From Chloroflexota bacterium (GTDB taxonomy: Bacteria > Chloroflexota > Anaerolineae > Aggregatilineales > Phototrophicaceae): DNA of 64,000 nt. The stretch is taken from the NCBI GenBank assembly GCA_011525385.1, contig WTGF01000053.1:26953-90952 (forward strand), in the 5' to 3' direction. Below are positions 24,646 through 33,535 of the stretch, one piece after another. Position 1 is the stretch's first letter. The number at the start of each line of letters is the position of its first letter. The notes under the pieces were generated by a model, which saw only the letters and a list, made by a program, of their open reading frames with translations, was not told the origin of the DNA and made no database searches. The position numbers and the translations under genes are program-made.

Positions 24646-25791
24646 ATGGCAAATTATCGCATCCCCTTCAACAAGCCGACTTTTCTTGGTCACGAACCGG
24701 AATACATTGCGGATAGTCTTTCTTTGTCGCATATATCCGGCGACGGGGCATATTCGCAAAAATGCCATTCCTATCTTGAGCAGCGCCTCGGGGTGGCTCG
24801 CGCCTTGTTAACAACATCGTGTACGCACGCGCTGGAAATGTCCGCCTTTTTATTGGATATTGAGCCGGGCGATGAAGTTATCGTGCCGTCCTTCACGTTT
24901 GTTTCCAGCATCAACGCCTTTGTGCTGCGGGGCGCGACGCCGGTCTTTGCCGATATACGGCCGGATACGCTGAATATCGATGAAAGACAGTTGCCGGGCT
25001 TGATATCCGACCGTACACGCGCCATCGTTCTGGTGCACTATGCCGGTGTTGCCTGCGAAATGGATGAGATTATGGCGATAGCGCGCGAAAATGGCATAGC
25101 TGTTGTCGAGGATAACGCTCACGCCTTGTTCGCGCGCTACAAAGGACGTTATCTAGGCACCTTTGGCGAGCTGGCCACGCAGAGTTTCCACGAGACCAAG
25201 AACTTCACATGCGGAGAGGGCGGGGCTTTGCTTATCAACGATCATGAGATGATCGACAGAGCCGAGATAATCCGCGAGAAAGGCACCAATCGCAGCCGGT
25301 TTTTCCGTGGACAGATAGACAAATACACTTGGGTTGACGTCGGCTCGAGCTATTTGCCCTCGGACTTGCTAGCCGCTCATCTATGGGCGCAGTTGGAACT
25401 CGCCGACCAAGTGCAGGCGCGGCGAAGGGATATATGGGAGTATTATCAGTTGCATCTGGAGGAATGGGCGGCTAGGCACGGTGTCGGGCTGCCGACGATT
25501 CCGGCTCACGTCGAACAAGCCTACCACATGTATTACCTGATACTGCCATCGTTAGAGTGTCGAACGGCGCTAATAAACCACCTCAAGAGCCGGAGCATTC
25601 TCAGCGTGTTCCACTATCTTCCGCTCCATTTATCGAACATGGGCAAACAGTTTGAGGGCAAAGGGGGCGACTGTCCAGTGACCGAAGACATCGCCGACAG
25701 ATTGCTTCGATTGCCCTTCTACCATTCGTTGACGCGTGAGGAACAAGATGAAGTCCTCGCGGGACTGTTCGCCTTTGAAGAATGGGAATAG
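24646..25791 (+). CDS. wecE: dTDP-4-amino-4,6-dideoxygalactose transaminase WecE (RffA)
   Basis: 381 residues, the family length. It tracks E. coli WecE closely: IPFNKPTFLGHEPEYI, TTSCTHALEMSAFLLDIEPG, VHYAGVACEMDEIMAI and REKGTNRSRFFRGQIDKYTW. The PLP lysine is K185 in SFHETKNF, and Asp156 contacts the cofactor nitrogen. It transfers an amino group from glutamate to dTDP-4-keto-6-deoxy-glucose. The window's rfbA and rfbB genes would make that substrate. Final gene of the amino-sugar cassette; its own ribosome-binding site is weak. Confidence 0.9.
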   Translation: MANYRIPFNKPTFLGHEPEYIADSLSLSHISGDGAYSQKCHSYLEQRLGVARALLTTSCTHALEMSAFLLDIEPGDEVIVPSFTFVSSINAFVLRGATPVFADIRPDTLNIDERQLPGLISDRTRAIVLVHYAGVACEMDEIMAIARENGIAVVEDNAHALFARYKGRYLGTFGELATQSFHETKNFTCGEGGALLINDHEMIDRAEIIREKGTNRSRFFRGQIDKYTWVDVGSSYLPSDLLAAHLWAQLELADQVQARRRDIWEYYQLHLEEWAARHGVGLPTIPAHVEQAYHMYYLILPSLECRTALINHLKSRSILSVFHYLPLHLSNMGKQFEGKGGDCPVTEDIADRLLRLPFYHSLTREEQDEVLAGLFAFEEWE

Positions 25792-26094
25792 AAGTTTCAT
25801 TTGCTTGCCGCGGCCATGCGCAATGGCGCCAGCAAACGAAGTAGTCGGGAATCAGCGCTCTTTATCCCCGCGTTGTAGAAGCCGGCAATGTATGGAATAA
25901 TACCTAGGCGTTTGCGTAAACGCCGAAGTCCAGGACCTGATCATGCCTAGTCGAGAGGCATGCGCATGTAAAGTTTATAGCTAGAATGGCTGCTGGAGGA
26001 AAGCATCGAGATAAACATTCGCATAACCAGGTAATTCAGCTTAACCCGCAACGGCATTCGTTGACGGGCATTTATACATTGGAGAGAACCCCAC
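25792..26094. other. 303-base intergenic leader of the RNase J gene, with two hairpins
   Basis: Two near-adjacent hairpins: GGCGTTT-GCGT-AAACGCC at 25907-25924 and CATGCCT-AGTCGAG-AGGCATG at 25942-25962. A TAGAAT-like -10 follows at about 25981. There is no T-run, so they are not classical terminators. A short overlapping ORF here has no support. Confidence 0.45.
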
Positions 26095-27753
26095 ATGGCT
26101 ACAGAATCAAGTTTCAAAATCACTCCCATTGGAGGTTTGGGAGAAATCGGCAAGAACATGACCTTGTTCGAAATGAACGGGGACGGATTCCTGATCGATT
26201 GCGGCATCATGTTCCCGGCGAACGACATGCACGGCGTCGACTACATCATCCCTGATTTTCGCTGGCTTGAAGAGCGCGATGACATCGTATTGCACGGCTG
26301 CTGCTTCACACACGGGCACGAAGACCATATCGGCGCCGTCCAGCATTTGGTGCAGTCCTTTCCGGATTTGCCACTTTTTGCCACGCCTTTGACCCGGGGA
26401 TTGCTGCAAGTCAAACTCAAGAACGCGCGCTTGTTAAAGAAAACCGATCTGCGCTCGTTTAACGCGGGCGACGTACTGCGCATCGGGCCTTTCAAATTGC
26501 ATAGCTTTCACGTTTGCCACAGCATACCTGATTGCGTCGGCTACGGCATCGAGACAGCGCTCGGTATGGTCGTACATACGGGAGACTACAAATTCGACAA
26601 CACGCCGGTTCACGGCAGGAAGACGGATTATGCCCGCCTTGCCAGCTTCGCTCGCAGAGGTATAACGTTATTGTTGGCGGATAGCACCAATGCCGACAAA
26701 TCCGGATGGACAGAGTCGGAAGCGGTGATTGGGGAGGCCCTCGACCGCGTATTCCGCAATGCCAGGGGAAGAATCATGGTTGCGACCTTCGCTTCGTTGA
26801 TCTCGCGCGTGCAGCAGGTCGTTAATGCCGCGCGAATTCATAAAAGGAAAGTCTGCATAACCGGGTATACCATGTCGGAATATGCCAAGATCGCCCGCAA
26901 GCTCGGTTATCTTGATGCTGACGGCGATATTCTGGTTGACATTGGCCGGGCACAAACTTTGCCGCCGCATAAAGTCGTTTTCATGGTCACCGGCTCGCAA
27001 GGCGAACCATCTGCCGTCCTTGGCAAACTGGCGGCCGGGCGCCATCGTCAACTGGATATTCGCGAGGGCGATACGATTATCTTGTCGTCTCATCCGATTC
27101 CAGGCAATGAAGAAATGGTGTATCGCACCATCAATCGGCTGATCGAGCGCGGCGCTGACGTCATCTATGACGCGATCGAAGCGGTGCACGTATCGGGACA
27201 CGCCTGCCAGGAGGAGATGCGTCTGATGTTGAATCTGACGCAGCCGAAGTATCTGGTTCCCGTACATGGCGAGATCCGACACTTGCATCTTCACGCGAAA
27301 TTGGCTCGCGAAAACGGTATCGCCCCGGATAACGTGATTACCATCGAAAACGGCACCACAATTGAGTTGTCCAAAAACGGAATCGCAATCGGCGAGCGAA
27401 TGCCGGGCGGATATGTGTTCGTTGACGGAAGCGGGGTGGGCGATGTGGGACCCGCTGTTATTCGTGACCGGGAGATACTGGCGCGCGATGGCTTCATGCT
27501 GGTAAGCATCAATATCGACCAAGTCACAGGAAAACTCGTTGACGAGCCGAGGATCATTTCTCGCGGCTTCGTTTATCTCAAGGATGCCGAGGACTTTTTG
27601 GAGCAAATTCGCGAGAATGTGACGGCAGTTGTCAATGGCAGTCACAATGCCAACGGGAATCGACGGCACCTGGTCGAGGACAGTCTGGGAAAACTGATCT
27701 ACAGCGAGACTAAGCGCCGCCCCATGATTTTCAGCATTGTCAACGAGATCTAG
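26095..27753 (+). CDS. rnj: Ribonuclease J
   Basis: 552 residues, the normal size. Metallo-beta-lactamase fold: GGLGEIGKNM, IDCGIMFP, the zinc motif THGHEDHIGAV, then HTGDYKFDNTP, the beta-CASP domain with GSQGEPSAVL and SSHPIPGNEEMV, and VSGHACQEEMRLML with a metal ligand. The C-terminal part (VHGEIRHLHLHAKLA) matches RNase J. It acts as a 5'-to-3' exonuclease and endonuclease in mRNA turnover and rRNA maturation. GGAGAGAACCCCAC precedes the start. Its leader contains two hairpins. Repeat R3 lies downstream. Confidence 0.92.
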   Translation: MATESSFKITPIGGLGEIGKNMTLFEMNGDGFLIDCGIMFPANDMHGVDYIIPDFRWLEERDDIVLHGCCFTHGHEDHIGAVQHLVQSFPDLPLFATPLTRGLLQVKLKNARLLKKTDLRSFNAGDVLRIGPFKLHSFHVCHSIPDCVGYGIETALGMVVHTGDYKFDNTPVHGRKTDYARLASFARRGITLLLADSTNADKSGWTESEAVIGEALDRVFRNARGRIMVATFASLISRVQQVVNAARIHKRKVCITGYTMSEYAKIARKLGYLDADGDILVDIGRAQTLPPHKVVFMVTGSQGEPSAVLGKLAAGRHRQLDIREGDTIILSSHPIPGNEEMVYRTINRLIERGADVIYDAIEAVHVSGHACQEEMRLMLNLTQPKYLVPVHGEIRHLHLHAKLARENGIAPDNVITIENGTTIELSKNGIAIGERMPGGYVFVDGSGVGDVGPAVIRDREILARDGFMLVSINIDQVTGKLVDEPRIISRGFVYLKDAEDFLEQIRENVTAVVNGSHNANGNRRHLVEDSLGKLIYSETKRRPMIFSIVNEI

Positions 27754-27770
27754 GACATTTCCCCAGTCTC

Positions 27771-27866
27771 TTATTTGACAAACCCCGTTGCTCATACAAG
27801 GAGGAGGTTTGTTATTTTGTGTGAGTGCGGCAGATTTTTCCGCCGGTTACGCGCCGAGCGGCTGTT
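27771..27866 (-). repeat. Dispersed repeat R, copy R3 (reverse)
   Basis: The minus strand begins AACAGCCGCTCGGCGCGTAA. The internal hairpin is CCTTGT-ATGA-GCAACG with one mismatch. It lies between rnj and the LolD-like gene. Confidence 0.8.
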
Positions 27867-27992
27867 GAAATTCCAGGGCCCCGCGTCGGTTTTCGTTTCG
27901 ACAAACCGACGCGCTGAAAGATCCCGATGCAACCAAGCAACCTGAGCGCCGTATTCGATGAGTAGCAGACAGATTCTGGAGAGCGCTCACCT

Positions 27993-28685
27993 ATGCCACA
28001 GCCGGTAATAAGAGCTAGCAACATCACGCGAAATCTCAAATTGGGCAGCCACTTCGTTCATGCGCTGCGCGGGGTCAATTTGGAGATACTGCCTAAAGAA
28101 ATGGTGGGTATCATAGGGCCGTCGGGAAGTGGCAAGAGCACGCTTCTAGGAATCATCGGCGGCTTGGACAGCCCGACTGACGGCAGGATCGAAATAGATG
28201 GCGTCGACATCACGCGGATGAGCGAGAATCAACTGACGGATATTCGAAACCGCAAGATCGGGTTTATCTTTCAGTTCTTCAACCTGATCCCCACTTTGAC
28301 CGCGCTGGAGAACGTCGCGCTGCCGATTGAATTCGCCCAGGTACCCCGGCACAAACCCAATCGCCGCGCAATGGAGTTACTCGAAATGCTCGGTCTGGAT
28401 GACCGGTTTCATCATCGGCCGAACGAGCTCAGCGGTGGCCAGCAACAGCGAGTGGCCATAGCCAGAGCCCTGGCAAATGACCCACCGATACTGCTGGCAG
28501 ACGAACCTACGGGCAATCTGGATACAGTTTCCGGGGACACCGTGATGGAAGCCTTAAACAGGATCCGCGATGAAAAGGGGACTACGGTGGTTCTGGTCAC
28601 GCATGATCGCTCCTTGGCGTCACAGATGGATCGCGTGTTGACGCTTGTCGACGGCGTCATAGTGGACGGCGTGCCTGTACCGTAG
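27993..28685 (+). CDS. LolD/MacB-family ABC transporter ATPase
   Basis: 230 residues. Walker A GPSGSGKST, signature LSGGQQQRVAIARAL and Walker B ILLADEPTGNLD. The IGFIFQFFNLIPTLTALENVALP segment is typical of the LolD/MacB/FtsE class, which powers FtsX-like permeases in lipoprotein or drug export or in signalling. No FtsX-type permease is encoded beside it, so it is an orphan here. GGAGAG stands nine bases before the ATG. Confidence 0.85.
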   Translation: MPQPVIRASNITRNLKLGSHFVHALRGVNLEILPKEMVGIIGPSGSGKSTLLGIIGGLDSPTDGRIEIDGVDITRMSENQLTDIRNRKIGFIFQFFNLIPTLTALENVALPIEFAQVPRHKPNRRAMELLEMLGLDDRFHHRPNELSGGQQQRVAIARALANDPPILLADEPTGNLDTVSGDTVMEALNRIRDEKGTTVVLVTHDRSLASQMDRVLTLVDGVIVDGVPVP

Positions 28686-28744
28686 AACGTCGCTTGCCAT
28701 AATCTCGTTGTATTCGCGATCTTGCAGCCAGGGAGATCAGCGGT

Positions 28745-28773
28745 TTTTCATGACGACCGCCGCAAGATATAAT
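28745..28773 (+). promoter_or_regulatory. Sigma-70 promoter for the phosphoribosyltransferase gene
   Basis: A perfect TATAAT (28768-28773) stands 17 bases after TTTTCA (28745-28750, four of six matches to TTGACA). The start codon follows at 28814 with AAGGA in front. Confidence 0.6.
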
Positions 28774-28813
28774 CTATGGTAGCGAAGTCGGTTCGCCAGC
28801 AAAAGGAATCGCC

Positions 28814-29371
28814 ATGTCCTCAGAGGTCCATAGTGTAGAAGTTGCCGGTATCAAGCGCGATCTGCGTTTGATGGAAATCAAACCTGGTGTCAGGATTGCC
28901 ATCCTCAATATATTGGGTGATACCGAATTCGTGAATGCGGTGAGCAAGGCGCTCGCTGAACGGCTGGCGGACAAGCGCATTGATTACCTGGTCACTGCGG
29001 AGGCAAAGTCCATTCCGCTCGCCCACGCGCTAAGCACCGAGATGAATCTGCCCTATGTCGTCTTGCGCAAGACACATAAGCCTTATATGGGCGATGCCTT
29101 GCAAAGCGAAACCTTGAGCATCACGACCGGTAAGCCTCAAACGCTATATCTGGATGAAAAAGACCGCAAACTGGTTTCTGGCAAGCGAATCGCCTTGTTG
29201 GACGACGTGATTTCGACAGGCAGTACGCTGCAGGGCATGCGCCTTATCATAAACAAAGCCGGCGCCGAAATCGTGGCCGAAGCGGCTATCTTCACCGAAG
29301 GCGATCGCGCGCAGTGGTATGACATTGTCGCTCTTGGCCACTTGCCGGTCTGGGTTGATGATAAGGCCTAA
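28814..29371 (+). CDS. Adenine/xanthine-type phosphoribosyltransferase
   Basis: 185 residues. The PRPP-binding motif is RIALLDDVISTGSTL, and YLVTAEAKSIPLAHALS matches the purine PRT (Apt/Xpt-like) group. It would condense a free purine base with PRPP to give the nucleotide (salvage). The hood residues that set base specificity are not clear enough to name the substrate. It has its own promoter (TATAAT) and AAGGA ribosome-binding site. The next gene, comEA, follows closely. Confidence 0.82.
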   Translation: MSSEVHSVEVAGIKRDLRLMEIKPGVRIAILNILGDTEFVNAVSKALAERLADKRIDYLVTAEAKSIPLAHALSTEMNLPYVVLRKTHKPYMGDALQSETLSITTGKPQTLYLDEKDRKLVSGKRIALLDDVISTGSTLQGMRLIINKAGAEIVAEAAIFTEGDRAQWYDIVALGHLPVWVDDKA

Positions 29372-29434
29372 CGTTTTTCCAACAGATTGGATACAATAGC
29401 GCCGGAGATTGATATATTACGCGGAAGAGTCGCA

Positions 29435-30019
29435 GTGTCATCGCTGTCCTCGTCGAAATTGACCATCGTCCTTTACTTGGTTGTCATCATCTTCATGGCT
29501 TTTGGCGGGACTATGTTGTACTTGTCCCGGCCCGAACCGACCACAATTACGATTAATCCACCGCTTCCAACAGGGACCAATGCTCCTACCGCGACTCCGG
29601 GACCGATTCTCGTGTACGTGACCGGGGCTGTCATGCTGCCGGAATCTACTCATGAACTGCCTTTTGGCAGCCGAGTCCAAGACGCGATCGCGGCTGCCGG
29701 CGGCTTCGCGGATTCGGCGAACAAGACCTTGGTAAATATAGCCGGTATCTTGCGCGATGGTGATCAAATCCATGTGCCCTCGGTCGATGAACATGGCTTG
29801 ACCCTGCCAACTCCATCGGGGGGCGAATTACTGCGCATCAACACAGCGAGCGAGAACGAATTGCTAAGGTTGCCGGGCGTCGGACCGGCGCTGGCGGGAC
29901 GGATCGTAGCGTATCGCGATGAGATGGGCCGTATTGATAGTTTTGCTGAATTGGACCAGATCTCGGGCATTGGCGAAGCCACCATCGCCAAATGGCAGGA
30001 TTTGATCGCATTTGACTAG
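29435..30019 (+). CDS. comEA: ComEA-like DNA-binding protein (SLBB plus helix-hairpin-helix)
   Basis: About 194 residues. One membrane helix (LTIVLYLVVIIFMAFGGTMLYL), a Pro/Thr linker, an SLBB domain (VYVTGAVMLPESTHELPFGSRVQDAI), then a tandem helix-hairpin-helix: RINTASENELLRLPGVGPALAGRIV and ISGIGEATIAKW. ComEA binds double-stranded DNA at the outer face of the membrane during transformation. No comEC channel gene lies next to it. The track uses a TTG at 29387; the GTG at 29435 has an AGAG site at five bases and puts the helix near the N-terminus. Its last four bases overlap the convergent MalK-type gene. Confidence 0.83.
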   Translation: MSSLSSSKLTIVLYLVVIIFMAFGGTMLYLSRPEPTTITINPPLPTGTNAPTATPGPILVYVTGAVMLPESTHELPFGSRVQDAIAAAGGFADSANKTLVNIAGILRDGDQIHVPSVDEHGLTLPTPSGGELLRINTASENELLRLPGVGPALAGRIVAYRDEMGRIDSFAELDQISGIGEATIAKWQDLIAFD

Positions 30020-31101
30020 CGGATGCGCGCACCCGTCGTAGCTTCGAAAAAAAGCGCGCGGGACCAGTTCAAGCGACAATAGACAGTCTCTCCTGGGGAA
30101 AAAGATTGGTCGAGCGGCACCTGAATCTGCCAGCGGCGCTTGCGTAACCAGACCTCAAGCAAGTTGAACTTTTCGGCATAATAGGGTGTGACACGGTCGA
30201 TAGTCGCGGGTATGCCGGTCGCTTTTTCACAGATGAGAATATGATCCGGTCGGATGCCGACGATGACTTCGCAGCCGTTTGGGCGCTGCTGCGGCAGTCG
30301 CGCTCGTCCCATATAGCTGCCATCCCATTCGCCGTCGCTGACGACTCCCCAGAACTTATTTATCGTCGGCGTGCCCAGGAACTCCGCTACAAATAAACTG
30401 TTTGGATTCTCATGCAAGCGCTCGTAAGCGCCTGCTTGGATAATCCGTCCGGCATCCATGACAACAATACGATCAGCGACGCTCATCGCTTCTACTTGAT
30501 CGTGCGTGACGTAGACAAGCGTGACGTTAAACTCTTGTATCAGGCGCTTTAGCTCGACCCGGGCTTGCCCGCGAAACTTGGCGTCCAGGTTGGCGAAAGG
30601 CTCGTCGAAGAGCAGCAATTCCAGGTCGCGCGCAAATGCGCGGGCGATAGACACCCGCTGCTTCTCGCCACCGGAAAGATTCCTGGGGAATCTGCCCATC
30701 AAGCTCTCGATATCGACCCCGGTTATTTTGGCGACGGTTTCGACGTGGGCTGGCACCTCGTCTTCGCGATCGCGCAATCGCAAGAAAAAACCCACGGTTT
30801 TGCGGCTTTCCCAGTGCGGGATCAACACATAGTTCTGGAACACCATACCGATTCCGCGCTCTTCGATGGGAATCGCGTCAAGCGGCACATCGTTGTAATA
30901 GATTTCGCCCGAGTCGGGATGGTCCAGGCCGGCAATTAAGCGCAGCAGGGTCGTCTTGCCGCAGCCTGACGGACCCAGCAGGACTACAGCTTCACCGTTC
31001 TCTATGCGCAGATTGAAGTCCTTAACGGCCAGGACAGGCGTCAGTTTGCGGCTCTTGTCGTAAAAGGTCTTGCTCACGTTCTTGAGCGTGATCGTTCTCA
31101 T
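30016..31101 (-). CDS. Orphan MalK/UgpC-type sugar ABC transporter ATPase
   Basis: 361 residues from the ATG at 31101; the track's 29 extra residues look non-coding. Walker A LGPSGCGKTT, signature LSGGEKQRVSIARAF and Walker B LLLFDEPFANLDAK. The C-terminal TOBE-like region has VIVGIRPDHILIC, the MalK/UgpC hallmark. It would energise carbohydrate importers of the CUT1 type from the cytosol. No permease or binding-protein gene is adjacent. It may serve several transporters, as MsiK does in actinobacteria (analogy only). The ribosome-binding site is weak. Confidence 0.83.
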   Translation of the reverse strand: MRTITLKNVSKTFYDKSRKLTPVLAVKDFNLRIENGEAVVLLGPSGCGKTTLLRLIAGLDHPDSGEIYYNDVPLDAIPIEERGIGMVFQNYVLIPHWESRKTVGFFLRLRDREDEVPAHVETVAKITGVDIESLMGRFPRNLSGGEKQRVSIARAFARDLELLLFDEPFANLDAKFRGQARVELKRLIQEFNVTLVYVTHDQVEAMSVADRIVVMDAGRIIQAGAYERLHENPNSLFVAEFLGTPTINKFWGVVSDGEWDGSYMGRARLPQQRPNGCEVIVGIRPDHILICEKATGIPATIDRVTPYYAEKFNLLEVWLRKRRWQIQVPLDQSFSPGETVYCRLNWSRALFFEATTGARIR

Positions 31102-31203
31102 TCGTTCTTGCCCGGCGTCAGATTCTCCTGAATAGCATAACACAAGCCGCTCGACAGGCCGAAGCGGCCGGGAATCGTGAGGGCGCATTTCAGATTATTG
31201 GCA

Positions 31204-31498
31204 GGTCAAGCGATCCCTAACCGGTGGAAAGCATGACCAACCACAAAGACACAAAGAACACAAAGTAAATGAGGCAATTCTCTTTGCGCTCAGCAAGACC
31301 AAGTTGGTCGTGCAAAAAAGCGAGCCTTGTAGGGGCGACCAATCTGGTCGCCCGCTGCCGCCGCGACTTGTGGTTTCGGGCGACATACTATGTCGCCCCT
31401 ACACGCCACGTATTTTTTGCATTACTTACTTGCACTTGCTTTTGTGCATTTGTGGTGAAATGAGTTGATTTAATTTCAACCGACTTCGATACATTACC
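31204..31498. mobile_element. MITE-like element M, copy M4, enlarged by a nested element
   Basis: 295 bp. The right terminus is clear: its complement reads GGTAATGTATCGAAGTCGGT. The left (GGTCAAGCGATCCCTAACCG) is diverged. Subterminal tracts CCACAAAGACACAAAG and its complement remain. The extra length is due partly to an inner GTAGGGG element. The conserved half GTGGTGAAATGAGTTGATTT equals M1-M3. Confidence 0.7.
31329..31402. mobile_element. Nested 74-bp GTAGGGGCGAC inverted-repeat element
   Basis: Ends GTAGGGGCGAC and GTCGCCCCTAC are perfect 11-bp inverted repeats. Each half also folds alone: GGGCGACCAATCTGGTCGCCC on the left and GGGCGACATACTATGTCGCCC on the right. It lies inside M4 and is non-coding. 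Confidence 0.75.
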
Positions 31499-31582
31499 GG
31501 GAATCGTGAAAGCCACGACATCATAGCTTATCCGGGCTTGCTTGCTGTATAATGAACTTCGTGTCACGCGCGCGTACATTGG

Positions 31583-32569
31583 ATGTTGAGAAAATGGAGC
31601 GGGACTTTGAAGCAAACGATTCAACCGGATCTGATACCGGTGACCACGTCCGAGGAATGGCAGCCTGATCCCAAGAGCCCGCGGCGTCGTCCGCCCTGGA
31701 TTCGCGTCCGAGCGCCAAGTGGCGAGACCTACGAGCAGGTGCGAGGGCTGATGCGGGGCAAGACCTTGCACACAGTCTGTGAAGAAGCGCAGTGCCCAAA
31801 CCTGGGCGAGTGCTGGGGCCGTGGCACGGCGACGTTCTTGATGATGGGAGATACCTGCACGCGCAGTTGCGGATTCTGCGACATTAAGACGGGATTGCCG
31901 CAACCGCTAGATTGGGGCGAGCCTAATCGTGTAGCGGAAAGCGTGCGCGCGATGGGACTACAGCATGTGGTGATCACCAGCGTTAACCGCGATGACCGTC
32001 CAGATGGCGGCGCGCCTTTGTTCGCCATGGTCATCCGCAGGATCCGGCAATTGCAACCGGGCTGCTCGATTGAGGTTTTGATTCCTGACTTCAAGGGCAG
32101 TGAAATGGCCTTGAAGATCGTCATGGACGCGCAGCCGGAGATACTCAACCACAACGTTGAAACCGTAGCTCGCTTATTCAAAAAAGTGCAGCCGCAAGAC
32201 AAATACGAGTGGGCGCTTGCCACCCTGAAAAACGCCAAGGCAATGGACCCGCTTGTATTGACAAAAAGCGGAATCATGCTTGGTCTGGGTGAATCCTTGG
32301 CCGAAGTGCGAGAGACGATGCGGGATTTGGTGAATATCGGAGTGGATATCTTGACCGTCGGGCAATACCTGCAGCCGAGCAAGCAACATCTTCCTATCGA
32401 GCGTTATTATACGCCTCTGGAATTCGACCAGTTGCGGGAGGCCGGGCTGGATATGGGCTTCAAATGGGTCGAGAGCGGTCCCTTGGTGCGCAGCAGTTAC
32501 CGGGCGGAGCGGCAAGTGCGAGAACTGTCGCGGCTGGATCATTTCCGGCTGCGTGAATCCAGCGGCTAA
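31583..32569 (+). CDS. lipA: Lipoyl synthase
   Basis: 328 residues. A radical-SAM enzyme that inserts two sulfurs into octanoylated lipoyl domains. The auxiliary cluster ligands are C66, C71 and C77 ([12 protein letters not shown]). The radical-SAM cluster is C92, C96 and C99 (CTRSCGFC). The C-terminal RSSYRAERQ supplies the Ser ligand of the auxiliary cluster. [15 protein letters not shown] and [15 protein letters not shown] are family blocks. It stands alone with no lipB next to it. The start ATG at 31583 is kept, although TTG starts downstream are possible. MITE M4 lies upstream. Confidence 0.93.
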   Translation: MLRKWSGTLKQTIQPDLIPVTTSEEWQPDPKSPRRRPPWIRVRAPSGETYEQVRGLMRGKTLHTVCEEAQCPNLGECWGRGTATFLMMGDTCTRSCGFCDIKTGLPQPLDWGEPNRVAESVRAMGLQHVVITSVNRDDRPDGGAPLFAMVIRRIRQLQPGCSIEVLIPDFKGSEMALKIVMDAQPEILNHNVETVARLFKKVQPQDKYEWALATLKNAKAMDPLVLTKSGIMLGLGESLAEVRETMRDLVNIGVDILTVGQYLQPSKQHLPIERYYTPLEFDQLREAGLDMGFKWVESGPLVRSSYRAERQVRELSRLDHFRLRESSG

Positions 32570-32680
32570 TGGACTGGCTTCGCAGGTTCTGATTGCTTGA
32601 CTTGCGCATAGACCGGCATTGCGGTCCTTAGCTGCAGCGGTTATAGTTTTGCTACGCAAAGTAAGGTATGAGGTGTTGCC

Positions 32681-33274
32681 ATGAGCGCGTTTTTCGCGGG
32701 CCGCCGCGGCCAGCCGGATGCCGAATCACAAGAAGCAGTCACTGTATTGCCTGTGGGTCAGCCAGTCGGCTTCGACACAGTCATCGGATCAAATAGTGAG
32801 ACCGAAGGCAGTTTTACCAGTTCGGGCAATGTGCGCATGGACGGCAAATTTACCGGCACGCTCGAGATTGAAGGCAACATTTTGGTTGGAGAATCGGCCG
32901 ATATCCGAGCCGATATCAACGCGCGCAATATCTCCATCGCCGGCACTGTGCGCGGGAACGTGGCGGGGAATAAGGTGCAACTGTTACGTACCGGGCGCAT
33001 ATGGGGGGACATTAGCGCATCGGCGCTGACCACGGAAGAAGGGGCTTTTATCGACGGCAAGATCACAATGATGGGCCACTCAGCGACGCAGCCGCCGACC
33101 GACGAGGACCTGATCGATCAGGAAGACCTGGTGAGAGTGCTGGACGATTCCAATGCAAACTTGGACGATGACAGCAATGCATTGATTGAAGAAGCGGAAA
33201 TCATCTCGAGCAATGGTGAAACCAGTAGTGTCATTGATAAAGATGACGAGAAAAACGACGAAAGCAAAGATTAG
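32681..33274 (+). CDS. Bactofilin
   Basis: 197 residues. The central beta-helical bactofilin domain (about residues 27-130) has the short-turn repeats typical of the family: GSFTSSGNVRMDGKFTGTLEIEG without gaps, then NISIAGTVRGNVAGNKVQL and GRIWGDISASALTTEEGAFIDG. The polar, acidic tail (DDDSNALIEEAEI) is disordered. Bactofilins polymerise into nucleotide-independent filaments at the membrane and help set shape or place wall and polysaccharide machinery. GAGG precedes the ATG. The convergent downstream block is the polysaccharide cluster. Confidence 0.88.
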   Translation: MSAFFAGRRGQPDAESQEAVTVLPVGQPVGFDTVIGSNSETEGSFTSSGNVRMDGKFTGTLEIEGNILVGESADIRADINARNISIAGTVRGNVAGNKVQLLRTGRIWGDISASALTTEEGAFIDGKITMMGHSATQPPTDEDLIDQEDLVRVLDDSNANLDDDSNALIEEAEIISSNGETSSVIDKDDEKNDESKD

Positions 33275-33375
33275 CTGAAGAACTATTAAGCGAGTCTTCG
33301 CTTGTAAAATCCATGCAGAATGATTGCCTCAGTAACTCCACGTAAGTAATGAGAATTTGAAAAGGCCTTCATTCA

Positions 33376-33418
33376 ACCCCACCCCCGGCCCCTCCCCGAA
33401 GCATCGGAGAGGGGGAGC
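33376..33418. repeat. C-rich hairpin repeat, copy 1
   Basis: CAACCCCACCCCCGGCCCCT followed by a hairpin CCCCTC-C-CCGA-AGCA-TCGG-A-GAGGGG. A second copy with compensating arm changes lies near 63.8 kb. It stands between convergent bactofilin and SDR genes; no T-run follows. Confidence 0.65.
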
Positions 33419-33535
33419 GCATTCGGCGGGACTAAGATTACATCCAAAACTTTCTCTACAAATGAGAGTTTTTCGCATTATTTTATTGGTATTACTTCCG
33501 GGAGCCGGTATTTGCATGGCGCCTGAACTGTTAGA

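Noticed and set aside
25986-26255. 89-residue ORF over the RNase J start
   Set aside because: Out of frame with rnj, rich in His/Arg from the leader, no family resemblance.
26668-27795. 375-residue ORF antisense to RNase J
   Set aside because: Shadow ORF; the sense strand carries all RNase J motifs.
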